Of a stretch of DNA of 64,000 nt, positions 17,678 through 25,563 are shown piece by piece. Origin of the DNA: Roseibium sediminicola (GTDB lineage Bacteria; Pseudomonadota; Alphaproteobacteria; Rhizobiales; Stappiaceae); contig NZ_JALNMJ010000012.1 of the NCBI RefSeq assembly GCF_023156505.1, forward strand, positions 62,001 through 126,000. The letters run 5' to 3'. The translations under genes were made by a program, and so were the position numbers. The notes below the pieces were generated by a model. That model did not search any database, was not told the origin of the DNA, and worked only from the letters and a program-made list of their open reading frames with translations. Each line of letters begins with the position of its first letter. Position 1 is the first letter of the stretch.

Positions 17678-19467
17678 GCATCGTGCCGCTCCTCAAGGTC
17701 AACCTGATTGGTGTCCTCGACGACAAGGACAGGGTGCTGGAAGCCGCCCAGGAGTTCGGCAACCTGCATCTGATCCCATTGACCTCCGCCCAGAAGGAGC
17801 TGGAAGCCGTTCCGGCCGGGCGTGGACGCGAGGCAGCCGAGGCGCTGCGCTGGCTGGTCGACAGCCCGGCCCAACGCCGGCCGGTGACCCATCCGGAAGG
17901 CTTCAAGCTCGACGAGGTGGTGAGCGAAGCGCTCAAGAACAAGAAGGCGCTGAAAGACTGCGAAGACCGTCTCGCCCGGCTGGACAAGCGGATCCAGGAC
18001 GTAGAACCCTGGGGCGAATTCAGCTTTTCCGACCTAGCCGAAATCGGGGAATACCGCCTGTGGTTCTATATCGTGCCGAACGGCAAGCTGAAGGCAATCG
18101 ATCCGTCGGACAAGATCCTGGAAACCGTCCATCGCGACAAGTTCCGCAGCTACATCGTGCTGCTGTCTCCGGAGGAGCCTCCTGTCAGCGCCATGCCGGT
18201 GCCGCGCATTCATGTCGGCGCGGAGCCGCTCTCGACCCTGCAACGCCAATATGAAGACACGGCGGTCGAGCTGGAAGAACTCGACCTGGCGCGGCAGGCG
18301 CTGACCAAGTGGCGCCTGATGCTGGCGCAGAACCTTGCCGCGGCACGCGATCATTCCGCCCGCCATCGGGCCTCGCTGGAAACAGCCGACGTCGAGCGGG
18401 TTTTTGTACTGCAGGCCTGGGCGCGCGCCGACCAGATGTCCGGCATTCAGGCCCTTGCTTCGGAACTCGGTGTCGCGGTCGTTGCCGAAGCGGTCTCGGA
18501 AGAGGACAGGCCGCCGACCCTTCTCGACAACAGTCGCGCGATGGAGGCCGGCGAGGACCTGGTCGAATTCTACCAGACGCCGGGTTACCGGGACTGGGAC
18601 CCGTCGGCCGTCGTCTATGTCTCCTTCGTGATCTTTTTCGGCATGATCATGACGGATGCGGGCTATGGCCTGTTGCTGCTCTTGCTGCTGTTCCTGTTCC
18701 GCAAGCGATTTGCCGGCTCCGCCCTTGGCCGGCGGATGTTCCGCATGTCGGTCTGGCTGATGGTCTCGACCACGGCCTTCGGCGTTGCCACAGGCAGCTA
18801 TTTCGGCGTGACGCCTCCGGACGGCAGTCTGCTCGCCCACCTGAAAGTGCTGCATCTGAAAGACGTCGACACCATGATGAAGATCACGCTGACCATCGGT
18901 GTGATCCATATCGTGCTCGCCAACTTGATGCGCGCCTGGCACGAACGCACTTTAAGCGGCCGGCTGCAGCCGCTTGGCTGGTGCCTTGTGGCGCTTGGCG
19001 GGCTCGCCACGTTTCTGGGGCAGGGCACCGTGATGGCATCGGCCGGTCCGGCCGGCGTCGTCGCTGGGCTGTTGCTGGTCGGCTTCTTCGGCAGCGACCG
19101 CAAGGTGACTTCCCTGAAGTCGGGCGGCCTGCGCGTGTTTGACGGCCTCGCGGCGCTTGCCCGGATCGTCAACATCTTTTCCGACGTGTTGAGCTACATG
19201 CGCCTGTTCGCGCTGGGTCTGGCGGCGGCCTCGCTCGCCGAGACCATCAATTCCCTGTCCGGTCAGCTCAATCACGCGGTGCCGGGCATCGGCCTCCTGA
19301 TCGCGATCACCGTGCTGGCTCTCGGCCACGCCATCAATATCGGCCTCGGGCTGATCGCCGGCTGCGTCCACGGGCTGCGGCTCAATGTCATCGAATTTTT
19401 CAATTGGGGTTTGAAGGACGAAGGCACGCCTTTCCGTCCGTTCAAGAAAGAGGAGACACGCCTGTGA
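17674..19467 (+). CDS. atpI: V/A-type ATPase subunit I (a-subunit homologue)
   Basis: 597-residue membrane stator subunit that forms the ion half-channels with the proteolipid ring. The first 300 residues are the soluble coiled-coil arm. The rest has about seven to eight membrane helices. The segment with SYMRLFALGLAAASLAETIN and ALGHAINIGLGLIAGCVHGLRLNVIEFF carries the conserved arginines facing the ring carboxylate. It is somewhat shorter than the usual 620-660 residues but complete. Start ATG overlaps the subunit D stop. Confidence 0.94.
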   Translation: MSIVPLLKVNLIGVLDDKDRVLEAAQEFGNLHLIPLTSAQKELEAVPAGRGREAAEALRWLVDSPAQRRPVTHPEGFKLDEVVSEALKNKKALKDCEDRLARLDKRIQDVEPWGEFSFSDLAEIGEYRLWFYIVPNGKLKAIDPSDKILETVHRDKFRSYIVLLSPEEPPVSAMPVPRIHVGAEPLSTLQRQYEDTAVELEELDLARQALTKWRLMLAQNLAAARDHSARHRASLETADVERVFVLQAWARADQMSGIQALASELGVAVVAEAVSEEDRPPTLLDNSRAMEAGEDLVEFYQTPGYRDWDPSAVVYVSFVIFFGMIMTDAGYGLLLLLLLFLFRKRFAGSALGRRMFRMSVWLMVSTTAFGVATGSYFGVTPPDGSLLAHLKVLHLKDVDTMMKITLTIGVIHIVLANLMRAWHERTLSGRLQPLGWCLVALGGLATFLGQGTVMASAGPAGVVAGLLLVGFFGSDRKVTSLKSGGLRVFDGLAALARIVNIFSDVLSYMRLFALGLAAASLAETINSLSGQLNHAVPGIGLLIAITVLALGHAINIGLGLIAGCVHGLRLNVIEFFNWGLKDEGTPFRPFKKEETRL

Positions 19468-19913
19468 ACGAATTTGTGGTGGCTCTCGGCTGGTTTGGGC
19501 TATTCGCACCGGTTGCACTCGGCGCCATTGGCAGCGCCTGGGGCTGCGCGCTCGGCGGCAGCGCCGCGATCGGCGCCATGCTGGACAGCGACGGCGGCTA
19601 TGGCCGGTTCATCGGCGTCTCGCTGATGCCGTCCTCGCAGGTGATTTACGGGATCGTGATCATGTTCTCGCTGCAGCAGGCCCAGATCGACGCGGCCAAT
19701 GGCGCCGCGCTGTTCGGCATCGGTCTTCTCTCCGGCGTTACCATGCTGTTCACCGGCATTCGTCAGGGCGAGGTGCTGGCGTCGGCCATTCATGCTTCCA
19801 AGGCCAAGCCCGAAATCTTCGGCATTTCGCTGGCACCCGCCGCGGTGCTGGAAGGTTTCTCGGTGTTCGCGCTGGTATTCGCGCTGGTCCTGGCCGGCTC
19901 GATCCCGAGCTAG
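19464..19913 (+). CDS. atpK: V/A-type ATPase proteolipid subunit K, Na+-site residues present
   Basis: 149-residue rotor-ring subunit with four membrane helices (two duplicated hairpins). Only the second hairpin has the ion-binding carboxylate, Glu130 in APAAVLEGFSVFA. Ser58-Gln59 (MPSSQVIYG), Gln101 (GIRQGEV) and Glu130 match Thr64, Gln65, Gln110 and Glu139 of the Enterococcus hirae Na+-binding NtpK ring, and the Gln101-Glu130 spacing of 29 is the same. The start is GTG at 19464, overlapping the subunit I stop, with GAGGAG 9 bases upstream. An earlier in-frame ATG at 19404 lies inside the subunit I gene and is rejected. Confidence 0.92.
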   Translation: MNEFVVALGWFGLFAPVALGAIGSAWGCALGGSAAIGAMLDSDGGYGRFIGVSLMPSSQVIYGIVIMFSLQQAQIDAANGAALFGIGLLSGVTMLFTGIRQGEVLASAIHASKAKPEIFGISLAPAAVLEGFSVFALVFALVLAGSIPS

Positions 19914-19922
19914 GAGGCGACG

Positions 19923-20624
19923 ATGTCCAAGCATGATCCTGCAAAAGACCTGGAAAACGCCGCCGGTGCTGGCGTCCAGGCCCTGATCCAGCGCCTCAAA
20001 TCGGAAGGTGTCGCCGCCGGCCAGTCCGAAGCCGACGACATTCTGGCCAAGGCGAAGGCCAAGGCCGAGGAGATCGTGTCCGCGGCGCAAACCAAGGCGG
20101 ACGGCCTCCTGGCCGAGGCGCGTGCCGAGGCGGCCAGGGAAAAGGCGGCGACGGAAGATGGTCTCAAGGTCGCCGCCCGAGATCTGGTTCTGAACCTGCG
20201 CAATGAGTTGGGGGATCGCATTCAGCAGGAGGCCGGCCGCCTGGTGGCAACGTCCCTGGCGGACGAGCAGTTCCTGCAGCAACTCATCCTGGCCATGGCC
20301 GGCAATGCCAGGGACAATGCCTCCGTCAGCGACAGCGAACCGATGGAGATCGTGCTGCCGGAAAAGGTCGTCACCTTCGAGGAGCTGAAACAGTCTCCCG
20401 AAGCGGTCGAGCCGGGCACGCTGACCCATTTTGTGATCGCGCTGGCCGGTCAGGCCTTGCGCGACGGGGTGACCTTCTCCACAGCGCCGGGCTTTGACGG
20501 CATCAAGGTAAAGCTGACCGACCGGAATGTCTCGATCGATCTGACCGAGGAGGCCATCGCGATCCTTCTGAAGCGTCATCTGCAGCCGCGCCTCAGAGCC
20601 GTGATGGAAGGGGTCCTGCGCTGA
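19923..20624 (+). CDS. atpE: V/A-type ATPase subunit E (peripheral stalk)
   Basis: 233-residue stator subunit. The N-terminal half is an alanine/lysine/glutamate-rich coiled coil (EADDILAKAKAKAEEIVSAAQTKADG). The C-terminal domain has the E-subunit pattern ending in LTEEAIAILLKRHLQPRLRAVMEG. A strong GGAGG lies 6 bases before the ATG. No subunit G/H gene is visible to pair with E in the stalk, so either E self-associates or the partner is elsewhere or unrecognised. Confidence 0.88.
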   Translation: MSKHDPAKDLENAAGAGVQALIQRLKSEGVAAGQSEADDILAKAKAKAEEIVSAAQTKADGLLAEARAEAAREKAATEDGLKVAARDLVLNLRNELGDRIQQEAGRLVATSLADEQFLQQLILAMAGNARDNASVSDSEPMEIVLPEKVVTFEELKQSPEAVEPGTLTHFVIALAGQALRDGVTFSTAPGFDGIKVKLTDRNVSIDLTEEAIAILLKRHLQPRLRAVMEGVLR

Positions 20625-20626
20625 TC

Positions 20627-21373
20627 ATGAGCCGGCCGCACCAATATATCGCGCTGGTGACCAGCCTGCCTCATCTCGGCAAGCTGTTTACCCGCAAGGA
20701 AGTTCCAATCTCAGAATACCGGCTGAAACAGCGTCTTTCGATGCTGGAGCCGGAGCATGCGCGCCTCCTGAGGAAGATCGTCGAAATCACCGCCTGGTCT
20801 GGTGTCGCAAAGTACCGGGAAGACCGGGATGTCATTCGCCGGGCGACCCAGGTGGTCGCGGATCTGAAGGACTTCCCCGATCTACAGCATCTGGTCGGCA
20901 CGCGCATGGAGACGCGCACCCTGATCGCCGCCTTGCGCCGGCGCCGGGACGGGCAGGAAAGTGCGGGCGACATAAAGACCTGGGGCTATGGCCGTTGGTG
21001 CAGCCGGATCAGGGAAAACTGGAACGATCCGGCCTTCGGGCTCGGCCATTTCATGCCCTGGATCGGCGACGCGCACCGGCTGATGCAGGCCGGAGACCAG
21101 ATCGCCATGGAACGGCTGGCACTGACCCAGGTGTTTCGCCAGCTCGACCACTACAACGCCTTGCACGAATTCGATTTCGAGGCGGTCGCCATTTATGTGC
21201 TGCGCTGGGTCATTGTCGAACGCTGGTCCCGCTACAACGCGGACGATGCTGCCGAGCGGCTGAAACAGCTCATGGCCGCCGCACTTGGACACGACACCGG
21301 CACAGACGCACCTGCCGGCGAGCGCGATCTCTTCGCAAACCCATCTGTTGCTTTTGACGGAGCCCCCTCATGA
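20627..21373 (+). CDS. DUF2764 protein of V-type ATPase operon (possible C-subunit equivalent)
   Basis: 248-residue soluble protein starting MSRPHQYIALVTSLPHLGKLF. It belongs to the uncharacterised family (DUF2764) found between subunits E and A in chlamydial and bacteroidal V-ATPase operons. Its sequence is rich in helices and has no membrane segment or catalytic motif I can see. It starts 2 bp after subunit E and overlaps subunit A by 4 bp. From position and from the absence of a recognisable C subunit, it probably connects the central stalk to the ring, but that is inference. Confidence 0.82.
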   Translation: MSRPHQYIALVTSLPHLGKLFTRKEVPISEYRLKQRLSMLEPEHARLLRKIVEITAWSGVAKYREDRDVIRRATQVVADLKDFPDLQHLVGTRMETRTLIAALRRRRDGQESAGDIKTWGYGRWCSRIRENWNDPAFGLGHFMPWIGDAHRLMQAGDQIAMERLALTQVFRQLDHYNALHEFDFEAVAIYVLRWVIVERWSRYNADDAAERLKQLMAAALGHDTGTDAPAGERDLFANPSVAFDGAPS

Positions 21374-23205
21374 CCAGCCATGTCCAGCTTCCGGAGCCGA
21401 CCGCGGAAATCATCGCCGTCCAGGACGATCTCGTGACGCTGTCCCCGCTGGGCAACGCGCCGCTGATCAAGAACGAGGTGGTCTATATCATCCCGCACGG
21501 GCCGGAACGGGACGGCAAGCCGCGCGAATATCTGAAAGCCGAGGTTCTGCGGGTGCGCGGCGCCTCCGCCGAGGCCCAGGTGTTTGAAAGCACGCATGGC
21601 GTCCGTGTCGGCGACAAGGTGATCCAGAGCGGCGAGATGCTCTCCGTCGCGCTCGGGCCGGGGCTGCTCAGCACCGTCTTCGACGGCCTGCAGAACCCGC
21701 TTGGCGAGATTGCGGCCGAACACGGCTTTTTCCTGCCGCGCGGTGTCCTGACCAATGCCCTTGACCAGAAGCGCAAATGGTCGTTTGAGCCCAAGGTTTC
21801 CTCCGGGGCGGGCGTCAAGGCGGGCGAGACGCTTGGAACGGTTCCCGAGGGCCGGTTTGAGCACAAGATCATGGTTCCGTTTTCGCTGACCGGTGCCTGG
21901 ACGGTCGACCGCATTCGCGAAGGCACGTTCACCGTCAACGAGGTGGTGGCAACGCTCAGGAACGAGCGTGGCGACACCAGGGACCTCACCATGGTGCAGC
22001 ACTGGCCGGTCCGCCGGGCCATTCCGGAAGGCCTGGTCAAGGCGGGCCAGAGCGAGCGGCTCTATCCGAGCGAGCCGCTGATCACCACCTTGCGCCTGAT
22101 CGACACATTTTTCCCGATCGCCCGTGGCGGCATGGGCTGTATTCCGGGCCCCTTCGGCGCCGGAAAGACAGTTCTGCAATCGCTGATCTCGCGCTTTTCG
22201 GCGGTCAACATCGTGATCGTGGTCGCCTGCGGCGAGCGCGCCGGCGAGGTTGTCGAGACCATCACCGAGTTTCCACATCAGCCGGACCCGTCCGGCGACG
22301 GCACGCTGATGGACCGCACGGTGATCATCTGCAACACCTCGTCCATGCCGGTCGCCGCGCGCGAGGCCTCGATCTATACCGGCATCACGCTCGGCGAATA
22401 TTACCGCCAGATGGGCTATGACGTTCTGCTGATCGCCGACAGCACCTCGCGCTGGGCTCAGGCCATGCGCGAAACCTCCGGCCGCCTGGAGGAAATCCCC
22501 GGCGAAGAGGCCTTCCCGGCCTATCTGGATTCGGCGATCAAGGGCATTTACGAGCGCGCCGGTGTTCTCAGAACCGCGACGGGGGACACCGGCAGCCTGA
22601 CCATGATCGGCACCGTGTCGCCGGCCGGCGGCAATTTCGAGGAACCGGTAACGCAATCGACGCTTGGCACGGTGAAGACCTTCCTCGGCCTTTCTTCCGA
22701 ACGTGCCTACAAGCGCTTCTACCCGGCGGTCGACCCGCTCCTGTCCTGGTCGCGTTATCACGCCCAGCTTGGCGATTGGTACCAGAACAACATCGGACCG
22801 GACTGGGTGCCACGGGTCGAGGAAATGATCGATCTCCTGGCCAGAGGCGACGAAATCACCCGGATGATGCAGGTGACCGGTGAAGAGGGTGTCTCGACGG
22901 AAGATTTCGTGCTGCAGCAAAAGGCGCTGTTCCTCGACATGGTCTATCTGCAGCAGGACGCGTTCGACGATGTCGACGTCTCCGCGCCGCTGGCCCGTCA
23001 GCAGGAAACCTTCAACCTGGTCTACAAGATCGCCAAGACGGATTTCGCCTTCGACGACAAGGACGCGGTCCGCACGTTCTTCACCGAACAGACCTCGCTT
23101 TTCAAGAACCTCAATTATGCCGCCGACGGCAGCCAGGACCGCAAGGATCTTCTGGCGAAGATCAAGTCCAATGTCAGCGCCGCGCCGACACATGTGACGG
23201 GGTGA
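21370..23205 (+). CDS. atpA: V/A-type ATPase catalytic subunit A
   Basis: 611-residue catalytic subunit. Walker A is GPFGAGKT at residues 260-267. The family-specific non-homologous insert (about residues 115-200, with GRFEHKIMVPF) is present. ACGERAGEVVE, the Walker B region DVLLIADSTSRWAQAMRE with SGRLEEIPGEEAFPAYL, and YPAVDPLLSWSRYH follow, so all catalytic motifs are intact. It is the last gene of the operon and overlaps DUF2764 by 4 bp. Downstream is an intergenic palindrome that may end the transcript before the convergent nitroreductase gene. Confidence 0.96.
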   Translation: MTSHVQLPEPTAEIIAVQDDLVTLSPLGNAPLIKNEVVYIIPHGPERDGKPREYLKAEVLRVRGASAEAQVFESTHGVRVGDKVIQSGEMLSVALGPGLLSTVFDGLQNPLGEIAAEHGFFLPRGVLTNALDQKRKWSFEPKVSSGAGVKAGETLGTVPEGRFEHKIMVPFSLTGAWTVDRIREGTFTVNEVVATLRNERGDTRDLTMVQHWPVRRAIPEGLVKAGQSERLYPSEPLITTLRLIDTFFPIARGGMGCIPGPFGAGKTVLQSLISRFSAVNIVIVVACGERAGEVVETITEFPHQPDPSGDGTLMDRTVIICNTSSMPVAAREASIYTGITLGEYYRQMGYDVLLIADSTSRWAQAMRETSGRLEEIPGEEAFPAYLDSAIKGIYERAGVLRTATGDTGSLTMIGTVSPAGGNFEEPVTQSTLGTVKTFLGLSSERAYKRFYPAVDPLLSWSRYHAQLGDWYQNNIGPDWVPRVEEMIDLLARGDEITRMMQVTGEEGVSTEDFVLQQKALFLDMVYLQQDAFDDVDVSAPLARQQETFNLVYKIAKTDFAFDDKDAVRTFFTEQTSLFKNLNYAADGSQDRKDLLAKIKSNVSAAPTHVTG

Positions 23206-23273
23206 GGCGTTCCGGTTTTGATGGCCAAACTACATACCAAAGCCTCATCCTGACGGCCTGTCTCCAAACACCA

Positions 23274-23383
23274 ACGTCATCCTGAGGAGCGCGCTTGCGC
23301 GCGTCTCGAAGGAGCGGCCACACACTCTGTAACAAGGGGCCGATCCTTCGAGACGGACCTCACGGTCCTCCTCAGGATGACGT
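23274..23383. repeat. Intergenic palindrome with GTCATCCTGAGGA ends
   Basis: Inverted repeat: ACGTCATCCTGAGGA (23274-23288) pairs with TCCTCAGGATGACGT (23369-23383), and CGTCTCGAAGGA (23302-23313) pairs with TCCTTCGAGACG (23344-23355). This is the type of extragenic palindrome common in alphaproteobacterial genomes. It sits between two convergent genes and could act as a bidirectional terminator. Confidence 0.8.
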
Positions 23384-23419
23384 CATTGTTTGTGGCAACG
23401 GTTTGCCAGAAATGCCCAC

Positions 23420-24115
23420 TCACCCCTCAAACACGCTCAGGATCTCTTCCAGCGGCTTTTTCTTCTTGGCGATGGCCGGCACCGTGGCGTCTTCGGCCGG
23501 GTGGCCGACGGCGAGGATCATGATCGGTTTTTCCGCTTCCGGGCGTCCCAGAATCTCGTTCAGGAACTTCATCGGGTTGGGCGTGTGGGTCAGGGTCGAA
23601 AGACCTGCATGGTGGAGGGCCGTGATCAGGAGTCCGGTGGCGATGCCGACGCTTTCGGGCACGTAATAGTGCTTGTAGCGGCTGCCATCGTCATAGGTGC
23701 CCCAGCGCTGCGCGAAAATCACGATCAGCCAGGGGGCGATGTCGAGATGCGGTTTGGAGGCATCGGTGCCGATCGGTTCCAGCGCCTTGATCCATTCCTC
23801 GCCCGCGCCGCCGTCATAAAACCGGCGCTCCTCGTCTTCGGCGGCCAGCCGGATCTTGTGCTTCAGCTCCGGATTGGAGATGGCGACAAAATGCCAGGGC
23901 TGCTGATTGGCACCGCTCGGCGCGGTGCCCGCCGCCCTGACACAGGTTTCGATCACCGACCGGTCGACCCGCTGATCGGAAAACTGGCGCACGGTATGCC
24001 GCGTGCGCACGTCCTCATAAAACTCTTCCGCCCGCGCCAGCATGTCGGCGTCGTTGAAATCGCGCCGGTCGGGCAGCGGCAGCGGCTGATAGGTCAGGGC
24101 CGATTTTGAGATCAT
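23420..24115 (-). CDS. Nitroreductase-family protein resembling iodotyrosine deiodinase
   Basis: 231-residue FMN-dependent enzyme. The phosphate/FMN-binding motif RHTVRQFSDQRV, then AAGTAPSGANQQPWHFV and the C-terminal LGRPEAEKPIMILAVGHPAEDATVP follow mammalian iodotyrosine deiodinase (IYD) closely. The three substrate-zwitterion residues of mouse IYD (Glu157, Tyr161, Lys182) have equivalents here at Glu96, Tyr100 and Lys121 with identical spacing (4 and 21). This predicts reductive dehalogenation of halotyrosines, not general nitroreduction. Bacterial IYD homologues are known. It is monocistronic and convergent with the V-ATPase operon. The reductase that supplies electrons is not identified here. 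Confidence 0.85.
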   Translation of the reverse strand: MISKSALTYQPLPLPDRRDFNDADMLARAEEFYEDVRTRHTVRQFSDQRVDRSVIETCVRAAGTAPSGANQQPWHFVAISNPELKHKIRLAAEDEERRFYDGGAGEEWIKALEPIGTDASKPHLDIAPWLIVIFAQRWGTYDDGSRYKHYYVPESVGIATGLLITALHHAGLSTLTHTPNPMKFLNEILGRPEAEKPIMILAVGHPAEDATVPAIAKKKKPLEEILSVFEG

Positions 24116-24201
24116 GTGATTTCCCCCACTTTGGTGACGAACCGGTTTTCTCCTCGTCCGGGAACTATGCCTCGATTAACCATGCGGCAGGCAACCCAAA
24201 A

Positions 24202-24221
24202 TGCAAAATTGGGATTTTGCA
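24202..24221. promoter_or_regulatory. Short AT-rich palindrome in promoter gap
   Basis: TGCAAAAT-TGGG-ATTTTGCA, 8-bp perfect arms, between the divergent nitroreductase and binding-protein genes. It could be an operator for the nitroreductase promoter. No regulator is assigned. The rest of the 24116-24504 gap holds the RutR-like box and no gene I can support. Confidence 0.35.
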
Positions 24222-24316
24222 ACCTTAAGAAGGTCGAATAAGCTGCCGCAACGGGCTCATTTGGCCCTGATCAAAAAATAACCTTGACCAGTGACACGGC
24301 AGCTTTCTAGATTTTC

Positions 24317-24332
24317 TTGACCATTTGGTCAG
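24317..24332. promoter_or_regulatory. RutR-like operator upstream of NMT1-type binding protein
   Basis: TTGACCATTTGGTCAG matches the E. coli RutR consensus TTGACCANNTGGTCAA at 13 of its 14 defined positions and is a perfect TGACCA-TT-TGGTCA palindrome. It lies about 170 bp before the binding-protein start. RutR is a TetR-family sensor of uracil/thymine. No rutR gene is in the window. Confidence 0.6.
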
Positions 24333-24504
24333 TGCGTCGCGTCAGGAAGGCAAAAATGCCCCGGCGTCCAGCTTTGGCCAAATTGCCGGGGTGCAGTGAG
24401 ATGTGTGGGAGCCATCCTGTTTCGGCCCCGGCGATAAGGTTTGACGAATTCCAGAGACGGGTTTGCTAAAAAGGGCGGACCCCATAACCAGTAGGGGAAT
24501 GGCA

Positions 24505-25494
24505 ATGAAGGCATTGAAAAGTCTGGCGCTTGCATCGATTCTGGGCGCGAGCCTGGTTTCGGGCGCGGCCGAGGCTGCAGACGAACTGACGCTGCAGCTG
24601 AAATGGGTCACCCAGGGCCAGTTTGCCGGCTATTACGTAGCCAAGGACAAGGGCTTTTACGAGGAAGAAGGCCTCGACGTCACGATCAAACCGGGCGGCC
24701 CGGACATTGCACCGCCGCAGGTGATCGCCGGTGGCGGCGCCGACGTCATCATCGACTGGATGCCGTCCGCGCTGGCGTCCCGCGAAAAGGGCGTGCCGCT
24801 GGTCAACATCGCCCAGCCGTTCAAGAAATCCGGCATGATGCTGACCTGCCGCAAGGAAACCGGCATTTCCATTCCGCCGGATCTCAAGGGCAAGACCCTT
24901 GGTGTCTGGTTCTTCGGCAACGAATACCCGTTCCTGTCCTGGATGAGCCAGCTCGGCATACCGACCGATGGCAGCGATGGTGGCGTGACGGTTCTGAAAC
25001 AGGGCTTCAACGTCGATCCGCTGCTGCAGAAGCAGGCCGACTGCATCTCCACCATGACCTATAACGAATACTGGCAGGTGATCGATGCCGGCATTCCTGC
25101 GGAGGACCTGGTTGTCTTCAAATATGAAGACCAGGGCGTCGCCACGCTCGAAGACGGTCTTTATGTGCTGGAATCCAGCCTGGACGACCCGGCGATGGTC
25201 GACAAGCTGGCGCGCTTCGTGAAGGCGTCCATGAAGGGCTGGGCCTATACGGCGGAACATCCGGAAGAAGCTGCTGAAATCGTTCTGGAAAATGACGCCA
25301 CCGGTGCCCAGACCGAAAAACACCAGATCCGCATGATCGGTGAAATCGTCAAGCTGGTGGATGGCTCCGACGGCAAGCTGGACATGGACGCCTATGACCG
25401 GACGGTGAAGTCTCTCCTGAGCGGTGGGTCCGCACCGGTGATCACCAAGTTCCCGGAAGGCGCCACCTCAACGGCAGTGACCGACAAGCTCTGA
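24505..25494 (+). CDS. NMT1/THI5-like ABC substrate-binding protein, orphan
   Basis: 329-residue periplasmic binding protein of the NMT1/THI5 (SsuA/ThiY-like) family. The signal peptide is MKALKSLALASILGASLVSGAAEA. The mature protein shows LQLKWVTQGQFAGYYVAKDKGFY and IKPGGPDIAPPQVIAGGGADV, characteristic of pyrimidine/thiamine-precursor-type importers. The start at 24505 places AGGGGA 6 bases upstream; an in-frame ATG at 24499 directly abuts that site and is less likely. No permease or ATPase is adjacent, and a strong terminator follows, so partners must be encoded elsewhere. A RutR-like box upstream supports a pyrimidine-related ligand (inference). Confidence 0.88.
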   Translation: MKALKSLALASILGASLVSGAAEAADELTLQLKWVTQGQFAGYYVAKDKGFYEEEGLDVTIKPGGPDIAPPQVIAGGGADVIIDWMPSALASREKGVPLVNIAQPFKKSGMMLTCRKETGISIPPDLKGKTLGVWFFGNEYPFLSWMSQLGIPTDGSDGGVTVLKQGFNVDPLLQKQADCISTMTYNEYWQVIDAGIPAEDLVVFKYEDQGVATLEDGLYVLESSLDDPAMVDKLARFVKASMKGWAYTAEHPEEAAEIVLENDATGAQTEKHQIRMIGEIVKLVDGSDGKLDMDAYDRTVKSLLSGGSAPVITKFPEGATSTAVTDKL

Positions 25495-25521
25495 GCGATC
25501 AGGGAAAACGCAATAGCGATG

Positions 25522-25547
25522 AAGGCCGCCCACTCTGGCGGCCTTTT
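25522..25547 (+). terminator. Rho-independent terminator
   Basis: AAGGCCGCC-CACTCT-GGCGGCCTTTTT: a 9-bp stem with a six-base loop, followed by a run of five T, 28 bp after the binding-protein stop. Confidence 0.9.
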
Positions 25548-25563
25548 TCGTTTCAGGTCAGGG

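Noticed and set aside
21232-23193. A 653-codon minus-strand frame
   Set aside because: Lies antisense to the V-ATPase subunit A gene; no recognisable motif and composition rich in Arg, Gly, His, as in other shadow frames.
24284-24299. TTGACCA half-site near a RutR-like box
   Set aside because: The right half GACACGG does not match the RutR consensus, so I treat it as chance.
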